DNA of 15,382 nucleotides from an uncultured Bacilli bacterium. Its GTDB lineage: Bacteria > Bacillota_I > Bacilli_A > RF39 > UBA660. A program made the translations under genes and the position numbers. Position 1 is the stretch's first letter. Each line of letters opens with the position of its first letter. The notes beneath the pieces were generated by a model. The model saw only the letters and a list, made by a program, of their open reading frames with translations, was not told the origin of the DNA and did no database searches. Below are positions 6,417 to 11,974 of the stretch, in pieces. The stretch spans positions 1 to 15,382 of the forward strand of contig CAJTXV010000036.1 of assembly GCA_910584255.1 (NCBI GenBank), written 5' to 3'.

Positions 6417-7112
6417 TTAGTGTGTTAAAATCCACTCGACAATTAATTTTTTCCACTGAAAGTATTCTTCTTTTTCAAACTGTGTATTACAAATACAATA
6501 CCGTTTATTGGCAATATGACTACAAAAGATACATTCATGTAGATTGAAACAGTCTTGAATGATTAGGGAATTACTAATTTTGCTAGAACATGTAACTAAG
6601 TAGCTATTACTACAAGTCCCAGAATCATCCACATTAATACAGTAATTGCAATTTCCACTGTTCTTACAAGCGATTAAATATTCACTTTCTCCACAACCCT
6701 CTGAATATAGAATGTTTTTACATTTTCTACAATTTAAAGAGCGGTAAGAAGAAATACAATTGTAAAGAGTATCACTTTGAATTGAATTCTCACAATCATA
6801 AAGTCGTTCTGTTGTTTTATAATTGATTTCTCTCCAAACAGTTATTAACTCCTCCATAGTGTGAAAAGTCAGTTCCTTTTTCATCCACCCAGTGGAAAAG
6901 TCAATATTTTCCATATTCTTTTGGGTAATATAGGTATCTGCGATTCCATCGGTCCATGTGACTTCTCCTGTAGTAGAGTCCTTTACTTCGATTGGGAGTT
7001 TAATAGAAGATGCAAATTTTTCTCTAATTTCATCTAAAGATAGGTTAGTTTCTTTCCGAAATACACAACTAAAAACTTGATGTGCCATTTCTAGGACTTT
7101 TTGTTCATTCAT
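6417..7112 (-). CDS. cysteine-rich repeat protein paired with a HerA-like ATPase
   Basis: This 231-aa protein starts with the ATG at 7112-7110. GTGAGG in the last codons of the ATPase gene gives the ribosome binding site, and the stop-to-start gap is 5 nt, so translation is coupled. Residues 1-95 are an ordinary helical/strand domain. Residues 107-208 hold 15 cysteines in irregular steps of mostly 3, 6, 8-9 or 12-13, including CxxC at 128/131, 155/158 and 194/197 and CxC at 206/208, mixed with Asn/Ser/Tyr. This looks like a stacked-turn (beta-helix-like) or metal-binding scaffold. The end, NKRYCICNTQFEKEEYFQWKK, matches my memory of an uncharacterised family common in Patescibacteria, often mislabelled CaiB/BaiF ('NKKYCIFNKQYTKEEY'). 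There is no signal peptide, so it should act in the cytosol. Function is unknown. It is convergent with the gene at 5644 with only 26 nt between them. Confidence 0.85.
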   Translation of the reverse strand: MNEQKVLEMAHQVFSCVFRKETNLSLDEIREKFASSIKLPIEVKDSTTGEVTWTDGIADTYITQKNMENIDFSTGWMKKELTFHTMEELITVWREINYKTTERLYDCENSIQSDTLYNCISSYRSLNCRKCKNILYSEGCGESEYLIACKNSGNCNYCINVDDSGTCSNSYLVTCSSKISNSLIIQDCFNLHECIFCSHIANKRYCICNTQFEKEEYFQWKKLIVEWILTH

Positions 7113-7117
7113 ATAAC

Positions 7118-8935
7118 TTACCTCACAATTCTTAGATTCATCGTCTTTATACAATCTAATTCTTTAAAAAAGCTAGAAATAGATAAGTGTTCAATAAAAT
7201 TAGATGAATCTTTTGACTTTTCCTTTTTTTTAAAATCAATCGTTTTTCCTAAGAAAGCAGGAATTAGTTCCCCCTGATTCTGAATTCTTACAATACACTC
7301 TCTGTCTGAAAGTTCTGTTAAAAACTGAATCTTTTTTTCTTTGGTATTTTCTTTCATTAGTCCTATTTCTAGCATATCAGAAAGTAGAGTAGCATCTAAT
7401 CTTGAAATACGAAAAGAAAAATAATTGACCACGTTTGAAAAAATTGCATTTTGTAAGCTTGGACTAATTTGGTTAAAGTATTGCCCAGCGAGTACTAAGG
7501 ATAGTCCATATTTCCTTGCTTCCGATAGTAATCTTTCAATCATTGGATTTTCAACAACTGCCACTTCATCAATGACTAAAATTAAATGTTCATGAAACTT
7601 TTTATTTTGAATAATTCCTAACACCTGTTGCATCAATAAAGAAGCAATTGTTTTAGTAATCTTATCTCCTAATTTAGTTCTGTCTAATGAAAAAATAGTT
7701 AAAAAGTTATCCTTTAAAAGACTTTCTAGACTACTCCCTTGTTGTTCATTTTGAAAAATAGGAACTAGTTGCATTTCATCAATAAAAGAAATAATAGGAG
7801 AAATTGCTTCATTATAAGACTTAGACTTTAATTCAGTAAAATCGGTTAAGAAAAATTCAACTACTTGTATAGGCAATACTTCTTCTAACTCTTGCAACAA
7901 TTGATTTCTAAATTCTAATTCTAATAATAGACGTCTAAGACTAGAGAAAGTAAATTGATGGTAATATAAAAGAAGAAGAATTGAATATCTTAAAACTCGT
8001 TCTAATTTTGAATTATATTGGCTAGCTAATAAATTTCCAAATAAAGATAATAAAAGTTCTGTTGTAGAAACAAAGTCATCTGTCTCATTTAGGAATAAAT
8101 CAATTCCTTTTTCTACATTTTGAAAGTTAATGACTTCGGTATTCTCTAGCCCACCTACATCTTTTTCTAAAGAGGCATGTGGATCAATAATCATGATCTT
8201 ATATTCAGAATCCTTTCCTTGATATTTTTGAATTTGCTCAATATAAGAACTAATAAATTTAGATTTTCCTGTTCCACTAGAACCGACAATTAATGAATGC
8301 TTATAAAAGGAGAAATTTTCTATATTTAAATAATGTAAAGAGGAGGAATAAGGAAATGGTTCGACTTTAAAAATCGGATTGGTTTCCTTTGAAGAAAAAA
8401 GATGAATTGATTTTTTAATATTTAGATATTTAGGTAATTCCTCATAAAAGAATCTTTGCTCCTTATCACTTGGAGAAGATAGAGTAGAGGAAGCCGTGGT
8501 TAGTAATAATTTCTTTTTATATCGATGATTTTTTTTCTGAAAGAATAAATAAATAGAAGAATAGAAATGATCTCTATTAAAAGGTGTGATTTTGATTCTA
8601 ATTTTATATAAATCTTTTTTCTTTTGGATAGAAAGTAAATCAAAAATTTCATGAGATGATTTTCCAACACCTAAATAAGTAGGAAGTCTATATCCTGCTT
8701 TTTCAGACATAGATAAATCACATTCTCTAAAAACAAATTCAGGAAATCCACTAAGAACTGGAGGTAATAAAGAATGTGTCTCTACATAATAACGAATTTT
8801 GTTTTTTTCAAAGTGTATTTCTAAATACCAAGAATGAAGTGGCCTTTGATACCAATTAATTTGTATTAAGAAATCATACCATTTTTCTTTTGAGATATTT
8901 CCTTGTTCTAAAAAAATCTCCATACGTTTCTTCAT
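7118..8935 (-). CDS. HerA/VirB4-type P-loop ATPase
   Basis: This 605-aa protein has an N-terminal domain (1-205) of unknown fold, then a RecA-like motor: Walker A GSSGTGKS at 218-225, IIDPHASL at 249-256, Walker B LILVIDEVA at 451-459, and the Gln-containing strand LVLAGQYFNQI at 480-490. The order and the 'DPH' and 'E.RKYGLSLVLAGQ' signatures are those of the HerA/FtsK superfamily (DUF87, VirB4, TraG/TraD-like), which form hexamers that move DNA or protein. No membrane segment is visible, unlike FtsK or TraD. The ATG at 8935 lies 9 nt after AGGGGG. A TATAAT on the minus strand (8967-8962) is a likely -10 with no good -35. The next gene is coupled to it. No relaxase or secretion partner is adjacent, so a DNA-processing or immunity-type role with the Cys-rich protein is as likely as conjugation. 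Confidence 0.85.
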   Translation of the reverse strand: MKKRMEIFLEQGNISKEKWYDFLIQINWYQRPLHSWYLEIHFEKNKIRYYVETHSLLPPVLSGFPEFVFRECDLSMSEKAGYRLPTYLGVGKSSHEIFDLLSIQKKKDLYKIRIKITPFNRDHFYSSIYLFFQKKNHRYKKKLLLTTASSTLSSPSDKEQRFFYEELPKYLNIKKSIHLFSSKETNPIFKVEPFPYSSSLHYLNIENFSFYKHSLIVGSSGTGKSKFISSYIEQIQKYQGKDSEYKIMIIDPHASLEKDVGGLENTEVINFQNVEKGIDLFLNETDDFVSTTELLLSLFGNLLASQYNSKLERVLRYSILLLLYYHQFTFSSLRRLLLELEFRNQLLQELEEVLPIQVVEFFLTDFTELKSKSYNEAISPIISFIDEMQLVPIFQNEQQGSSLESLLKDNFLTIFSLDRTKLGDKITKTIASLLMQQVLGIIQNKKFHEHLILVIDEVAVVENPMIERLLSEARKYGLSLVLAGQYFNQISPSLQNAIFSNVVNYFSFRISRLDATLLSDMLEIGLMKENTKEKKIQFLTELSDRECIVRIQNQGELIPAFLGKTIDFKKKEKSKDSSNFIEHLSISSFFKELDCIKTMNLRIVR

Positions 8936-8975
8936 ATAATTTTTCCCCCTTTCTGGTTAAAATTATACGAGATTC

Positions 8976-9020
8976 CAAAATAAAAAGACTGATTTTTTTC
9001 TTACGAAATTTGTCAGTCTT
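8976..9020 (-). terminator. terminator of the AraC-type regulator gene
   Basis: On the minus strand AAGACTGA (9020-9013) pairs with TCAGTCTT (8992-8985). An inner TTTC/GAAA pair reduces the loop, and a TTTTATTTT tail follows. The stem includes the TGA stop codon itself. Confidence 0.7.
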
Positions 9021-9816
9021 CAATTGGTACTAAAAAATCGGTAACTCCATCATGATAATGTTCTAACTCTGGAAGTTCTCGAAACTTATATTTACACCCC
9101 AATACGAATTGTGCATAAAAATCATGGGACAATTGTTGAATTTCAGAAGAACTTTGCGATGGAATATGAAAAGATAAATATCTAGATGTGGGAATTACAT
9201 ATTTTTTTAAGTCAGGAATTTCTTTTTCATATAAAACCCAATACTCATAATTATCGCTTTCAAAACGATCTTCATAGGAAACCATGCCAAACTGTACTGG
9301 GCCATATGTACTTAAATATTTCTTTTCCATTTCTTTAAAAAAGTTTGGAGCATCTTTTTGAATGTCTCTCTTGTTGGTTTTTATTCCTTTTCCATACAAG
9401 GTAAGTTCAGGTAGGCGAATGATATCATATTCAAATGGTTTCAAGGCTGGTTCTACTTCCTCAAAGAATAATTTTGGAAACTCTTTAAATCCAGAAGTAT
9501 TTTTCTTTAATTCACTCGGTTTAATTCCATGGAATTTTTCAAATGCTCTTGAAAAGGAAGTAGCATTTTCATATTGATATTTAACTGCAACATCGATAAT
9601 TTTTTCTTGTCTTTCAGTAAGATCATAACTAGCCTGTGAAAGACGACGATTTCTAATATATTCAGTAAGCGTCATATTCGTCAGTAAACTAAAAAGTCTC
9701 TGCATAGTGTATTCATTGGTTAGTAACATTCCTGCAAGAATTTTATAGTCAATTTTTTCATCTAAGTGTTCCTCAATATAATCAAGTACTAAATTAAGTG
9801 AATGATAAAGATTCAA
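9013..9816 (-). CDS. AraC-family regulator with GyrI-like effector-binding domain
   Basis: Residues about 5-105 form an AraC-type DNA-binding domain with two helix-turn-helix units (AGMLLTNEYTMQRLF and AVKYQYENATSFSRAFEKFHG, the second ending in the classic 'G.KPSEL'). Residues about 120-267 match the layout of the GyrI-like/AraC effector-binding domain (small-molecule sensor, as in Rob or BltR-type regulators). The N-terminal placement of the HTH followed by the sensor is standard. The frame is open to a GTG at 9825, but AGAGGTG (9829-9823) overlaps it and sits correctly before the TTG at 9816, so I take TTG as the start (267 aa). It probably controls itself or a nearby transporter/enzyme outside the window. 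The adjacent ATPase gene has its own start signals. The terminator is at 8976-9020. Confidence 0.88.
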   Translation of the reverse strand: MNLYHSLNLVLDYIEEHLDEKIDYKILAGMLLTNEYTMQRLFSLLTNMTLTEYIRNRRLSQASYDLTERQEKIIDVAVKYQYENATSFSRAFEKFHGIKPSELKKNTSGFKEFPKLFFEEVEPALKPFEYDIIRLPELTLYGKGIKTNKRDIQKDAPNFFKEMEKKYLSTYGPVQFGMVSYEDRFESDNYEYWVLYEKEIPDLKKYVIPTSRYLSFHIPSQSSSEIQQLSHDFYAQFVLGCKYKFRELPELEHYHDGVTDFLVPIED

Positions 9817-9839
9817 AACAATCACCTCTAACTTTTTCT

Positions 9840-9868
9840 ATTATAGCATAAACCACCATAAGAAAGAA
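9840..9868 (-). promoter_or_regulatory. extended -10 promoter of the AraC-type gene
   Basis: On the minus strand TGC-TATAAT has its -10 box at 9845-9840, with TG one base before. A weak TTCTTT (9868-9863) lies 17 nt upstream. The start codon is about 24 nt downstream of the -10. Confidence 0.5.
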
Positions 9869-9883
9869 CTATTAGATGAGTAT

Positions 9884-9914
9884 AATAAGAGTGAAAAAAA
9901 GAAAAACTCTTATT
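9884..9914. terminator. hairpin after the truncated gene, weak terminator candidate
   Basis: AATAAGAGT (9884-9892) and ACTCTTATT (9906-9914) form a 9-bp stem around a 13-nt A-rich loop. Neither strand has a long T tract after the stem, so termination is uncertain. It lies immediately after the stop of the minus-strand gene ending at 9920. Confidence 0.35.
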
Positions 9915-9919
9915 TCTTC

Positions 9920-10666
9920 TTATCGACTAATTTTATTTAGAATTTTAACTAGTGAATCTTCATCCTGCTTAGGTTCCTTTAAATCAAGACCTAAACAATA
10001 AGATAAATCACCATATGCTTCTAAAAGGACTTCATCTGTTGGTTCATACAAAATAAAGGATGTGTGTGCAATGTCAATATCATAATTTTGTTCTAATAAG
10101 CCATGAAAGGCAGATAGTTTATTTACATTTCTTTGATAAAAACATGGCTTTAAATTTAAGGAATACCCTTTGATAGTTGGATTTTCCCTTTCAATCAATT
10201 CAATAATTAAATCATCATAATAAGAACAAATACCACTACACTGCATACCATAGACTCTATTATTTTTAGTTTCTGTTCCAATTTCAGGAGTAAAGAATTT
10301 ATAGACGTTATCTCCTTGTTTAAAACATTGATCTCCTAAAGCATCTTTCTTTAAAGAAAACTGTTCTCCGTAGGATATGTATCCAGAATCTCTAAAATTT
10401 TGAATCATATGGTCAAGAGTAGAAGAATCAATATAAGAACCTTCATAAACAGTTTCATCATTTTTATCAAATGCTTTAATCCCGTTGCCAAAAATAGTAA
10501 AATCGGCTTTTAAATGCATTTCATTGATGACATTTTGTTTGATTCTCTCTTCATCAAAGTAGGTAATATGAATACCAGTTCCTTTTTCTTGACTAGGACC
10601 TAATGGACTTTGGTGGGGAATGTGTCTACCATGGACATAATGACACCAACTATAAATACTATAGCT
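9920..10666 (-). pseudogene. 5'-truncated gene, unrecognised family
   Basis: An ATG at 10519 opens 199 residues, but it has no ribosome binding site. The same frame continues upstream for 49 sense codons to a TAA at 10669-10667 without any ATG, GTG or TTG. That upstream stretch looks like real protein (SWCHYVHGRHIPHQSPLG, then PSQEKGTGIHITYFDEERI), so the natural N-terminus has been lost and 10519 is not a genuine start. The remaining protein is soluble, with repeated YG/SGY turns and a conserved-looking YGMQCSGICSYYDDLI segment. I do not recognise the family. Loss of the 5' end coincides with gene debris and a tRNA-end-like site just to the right, consistent with an insertion or deletion scar. 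A frameshift relative to the short minus-strand frame at 10704-10775 is an alternative. Confidence 0.6.
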
Positions 10667-10762
10667 TTAATACACTTTGAGGGAAAGATAAATAACCAAA
10701 TAATTAACTTAAATTCAAAAGATTATAAAGCAAATGATAAACCATATCAATTTCTTTTTTAA
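10631..10762 (+). other. possible gene remnant (C-terminal tail) before a terminator
   Basis: A plus-strand frame (open from 10604; ATGs at 10631 and 10640) encodes 43 residues including NTIALIHFEGKINNQIIN and KDYKANDKPYQFLF, ending at TAA 10760-10762 eight nt before a terminator. It looks like the end of a gene whose front is missing, abutting the truncated minus-strand gene. It lacks a convincing ribosome binding site and could be chance. Confidence 0.25.
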
Positions 10763-10775
10763 TTACTTTAATCAT
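10704..10775 (-). other. short minus-strand frame with ribosome binding site, 23 aa
   Basis: ATG 10775 follows GAAAGG at 9 nt and encodes MIKVIKKEIDMVYHLLYNLL... to a TAA at 10704. It overlaps the plus-strand remnant and starts inside the terminator hairpin, so at most one of the two is real. It might be the surviving front of the disrupted minus-strand gene or a chance frame. Confidence 0.2.
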
Positions 10776-10802
10776 AGACACCAACCTTTCTATGATTTTT
10801 TC
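10770..10802 (+). terminator. terminator hairpin with T tail
   Basis: AATCATAGA (10770-10778) pairs with TCTATGATT (10789-10797) around a 10-nt loop, and the stem runs into TTTTTTC. It implies that a plus-strand transcript once ended here. Confidence 0.6.
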
Positions 10803-10811
10803 TTAAAAACG

Positions 10812-10837
10812 AAAAAATCAATCATTTCTGATTGATT
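10812..10837 (-). terminator. minus-strand terminator behind a tRNA-end-like site
   Basis: AATCAATCA (10816-10824) and TGATTGATT (10829-10837) form a 9-bp stem with a 4-nt loop. On the minus strand it is followed by six T. It lies 13 nt beyond the site C hairpin, as a terminator lies beyond the hairpin of tRNA-Lys. Confidence 0.65.
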
Positions 10838-10849
10838 CTATATCTAAAA

Positions 10850-10893
10850 GTTCGAATAGTTCGAACAGATTCGTCAATGGTGCCCGAGAGAGA
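10850..10893 (-). repeat. site C: tRNA 3'-end-like fragment with hairpin
   Basis: Minus strand: CTCTCTCGGGCACCA (ending at 10878), spacer TTGACGAATCT, hairpin GTTCGAA-cta-TTCGAAC (10866-10850), then the terminator at 10812-10837. CTCGGGC-A-CCA has the form of a tRNA acceptor 3' strand. The T arm that should precede it is not recognisable, and the GNAT gene ends 24 nt before it. Likely a remnant or attachment core left by integration at a tRNA gene. There is no intact tRNA here. Confidence 0.45.
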
Positions 10894-10916
10894 AGTACAA
10901 CAACTTTTGCATTTTT

Positions 10917-11408
10917 CTATAGTTCAAATAAATATATATTTTCTATATATTTTTCTCTAAACAAACGAGTACCTATGAATTTTCCACCAAGATATTTATA
11001 AAAATAATTGGATGGATTGCCTTCCAAACATCCAATTATTAGTTTATTAATACTATTACTTAATATTTCTTTAACTGCAAAATTATATAATAACTTTCCA
11101 TACCCATTTCTTTGATATTCTTTTAAAATATAGAGAGAATGAATTTCGGCTGCTTTTTCATATTTATCACTATCTAATGTATAATAGATCCAACCAATAA
11201 TTTTATTTTTTAGAACAAGAACATAATATAATGGCTGATCTTTTATACTATTTTTTAGTCTCTCTGTCGAATGCTTTTCATTTTCAAATAATTCAATTAA
11301 AAAATCTTCATCAACAATTCCTTTATATGTTGTATTCCAAACAACAGCAATAGCATGTGCTAATTCTTCAGAATCTTCAATTTTTCTTTTTCTTATTTCT
11401 GATTTCAT
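10917..11408 (-). CDS. GNAT family N-acetyltransferase
   Basis: This 163-aa protein has the normal length for a single GNAT domain that transfers an acyl group from acyl-CoA to an amine. Motif A is IHSLYILKEYQRNGYGKLL (89-107), with the pyrophosphate-binding Q-R-N-G-Y-G. Motif B is EGNPSNYFYKYLGGKFIG (129-146). The N-terminal W-x-x-T-Y-K-G-I (24-31) is common in amino-group acetyltransferases of this type. The substrate is unknown. The ATG at 11408 is 8 nt after AGGAG. It lies alone between a tRNA-end-like fragment and a toxin-antitoxin locus, a typical cargo position. The upstream hairpin at 11449-11470 contains TATAAT on the minus strand (11469-11464), a candidate -10 with a poor -35. Confidence 0.9.
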   Translation of the reverse strand: MKSEIRKRKIEDSEELAHAIAVVWNTTYKGIVDEDFLIELFENEKHSTERLKNSIKDQPLYYVLVLKNKIIGWIYYTLDSDKYEKAAEIHSLYILKEYQRNGYGKLLYNFAVKEILSNSINKLIIGCLEGNPSNYFYKYLGGKFIGTRLFREKYIENIYLFEL

Positions 11409-11448
11409 ATTATATTCTCCTTAATTTTAGCCAAATAGTACATGGAAA

Positions 11449-11470
11449 GTATAATGATTTGTCATTATAC
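11449..11470. repeat. perfect 9-bp inverted repeat between divergent genes
   Basis: GTATAATGA-tttg-TCATTATAC. The dyad presents TATAAT on both strands, 41 nt upstream of the GNAT start codon. It could be a symmetric operator/promoter or a hairpin. Confidence 0.5.
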
Positions 11471-11481
11471 AAGTGTGTTTA

Positions 11482-11500
11482 CTAAATTGGAACAATTTAG
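11482..11500. repeat. perfect 8-bp inverted repeat before the toxin promoter
   Basis: CTAAATTG-gaa-CAATTTAG lies 10 nt upstream of the toxin -35 box. It could be an operator or the edge of an inserted cassette. Confidence 0.5.
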
Positions 11501-11510
11501 CATAAAATTA

Positions 11511-11539
11511 TTGTATAAAGAACAAATGTTTGTTATAAT
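11511..11539 (+). promoter_or_regulatory. promoter of the type I toxin mRNA
   Basis: TTGTAT (11511-11516) and perfect TATAAT (11534-11539) are exactly 17 nt apart. The start would be near 11546, giving a leader of about 55 nt. Confidence 0.7.
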
Positions 11540-11570
11540 TATTTTAGGAACATTTAATAGTTGGGTGCTG

Positions 11571-11592
11571 CCTCTATCTTTTAGATTGGAGG
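11571..11592 (+). promoter_or_regulatory. RNA hairpin that masks the toxin ribosome binding site
   Basis: CCTCT (11571-11575) pairs with the Shine-Dalgarno GGAGG (11588-11592), and ATC (11576-11578) with GAT (11584-11586), leaving a 5-nt loop and one bulged T. Sequestered ribosome binding sites are usual for type I toxin mRNAs and limit translation of the full-length transcript. Confidence 0.55.
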
Positions 11593-11600
11593 TGATGCAT

Positions 11601-11684
11601 ATGAGTAAGAAAGATTTTTTAGTCTTTTCTTTAATCATTATCATCCTTTTACTTATAGCATTACTATTTGTAATACTAAATTAA
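11601..11684 (+). CDS. type I toxin-like hydrophobic peptide, 27 aa
   Basis: ATG 11601 lies 8 nt after GGAGG; an ATG at 11595 would be too close. The peptide has a short charged head (MSKKDF), one uninterrupted hydrophobic membrane span (LVFSLIIIILLLIALLFVIL) and ends in Asn. This size and design match the small membrane toxins of Gram-positive type I systems (Fst, TxpA, BsrG and the so-called holin-like toxins). The exact family is not certain from sequence alone. Known members insert in the membrane and are silenced by an antisense RNA complementary to the 3' end of their mRNA, as is found here at 11683-11790. In-frame codons upstream to 11442 lack start signals and are not part of the gene. 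Confidence 0.75.
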   Translation: MSKKDFLVFSLIIIILLLIALLFVILN

Positions 11685-11716
11685 AAGCGCACCTAACTCA
11701 GCATTGAATTAGGTGC
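11683..11716 (-). terminator. terminator of the antisense RNA
   Basis: GCACCTAA...TTAGGTGC, with further pairs inside and one mismatch, spans 11689-11716 (about 12 bp). On the minus strand it is followed by GCTTTTAATTT. It overlaps the toxin stop codon region, so the antisense RNA ends inside the toxin gene's 3' end. Confidence 0.6.
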
Positions 11717-11732
11717 TACACAATTATTGGGT

Positions 11733-11771
11733 AACACTCAACACGCTAATATTGAATGTTCCTTTTTTATT
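11733..11771 (+). terminator. terminator of the toxin mRNA
   Basis: AACACTCAA (11733-11741) and TTGAATGTT (11752-11760) pair with one internal mismatch, followed by CCTTTTTTATTTT. Confidence 0.55.
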
Positions 11772-11796
11772 TTATGCAAGTTTCCTTGACATATTC

Positions 11797-11825
11797 ATAA
11801 TAGCATAAAAACGAATTTTTGACAA
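11797..11825 (-). promoter_or_regulatory. promoter of the antisense antitoxin RNA
   Basis: On the minus strand TTGTCA (11825-11820) and TATTAT (11802-11797) are exactly 17 nt apart. No coding frame follows before the toxin gene, which supports an untranslated RNA. Confidence 0.65.
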
Positions 11826-11841
11826 GTTGCTTTCTATTATT

Positions 11842-11874
11842 CTCGAAAAGTTCGAGTTTTCTATCAATCTGGTG
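11842..11874 (-). repeat. site B: inverted near-copy of the tRNA-Lys 3' site
   Basis: Minus strand: CACCA-G-ATTGATAGAAAA then hairpin CTCGAA-ctt-TTCGAG. It matches site A (5380-5411) except for one substitution after CACCA and one extra T in the hairpin loop, in opposite orientation. No tRNA body precedes it. Confidence 0.75.
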
Positions 11875-11905
11875 CGATAAAAGAGCCTATTTTGAACTCT
11901 CGCAC
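11872..11905. repeat. stem-loop abutting site B
   Basis: GTGCG (11872-11876) with CGCAC (11901-11905), and AGAG (11882-11885) with CTCT (11897-11900), form a hairpin with a 5-nt bulge. On the minus strand it superficially resembles a T arm plus acceptor end before CACCA, but the loop is 11 nt. Confidence 0.45.
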
Positions 11906-11935
11906 AAAAGTAGATTGATAAATATCAAATCTACT
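11906..11935 (-). terminator. terminator of the HAD/Ppx operon
   Basis: AGTAGATTGATA (11909-11920) and TATCAAATCTACT (11923-11935) form a 12-bp stem with one bulged base. The minus strand continues TTTTG. The 11936-11974 gap holds nothing else visible. Confidence 0.5.
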
Positions 11936-11974
11936 AATATTTTATCGATTTATAATTCAAATTGCAATATCATT

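Larger units (their letters stand above)
11683..11790 (-). ncRNA. antisense antitoxin RNA, about 110 nt
   Basis: It is inferred from a consensus minus-strand promoter (11825-11797), a start near 11790 and the hairpin terminator ending near 11683. The RNA begins with a small GNRA-type hairpin (CAAG-GAAA-CTTG) and ends with the GCACCTAA stem. It is fully complementary to the last bases of the toxin coding sequence and the toxin mRNA 3' region up to its terminator at 11733-11771, an overlap of about 80-90 nt. The convergent 3'-overlap design is that of RatA/TxpA and SR4/BsrG. Confidence 0.65.

Noticed and set aside
11442..11600. Longer version of the toxin frame starting at 11442 (80 aa)
   Set aside because: The upstream part crosses two perfect hairpins and the promoter, and has no ribosome binding site. 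The GGAGG before 11601 fixes the start.
11870..11912. Minus-strand tRNA 3' half (T-arm-like GAGAGTTCAAAA...CTCT, then TTTATCGCACCA)
   Set aside because: The would-be T loop is 11 nt instead of 7, no D or anticodon arm precedes it, and the GTGCG/CGCAC pairing gives a simple stem-loop.
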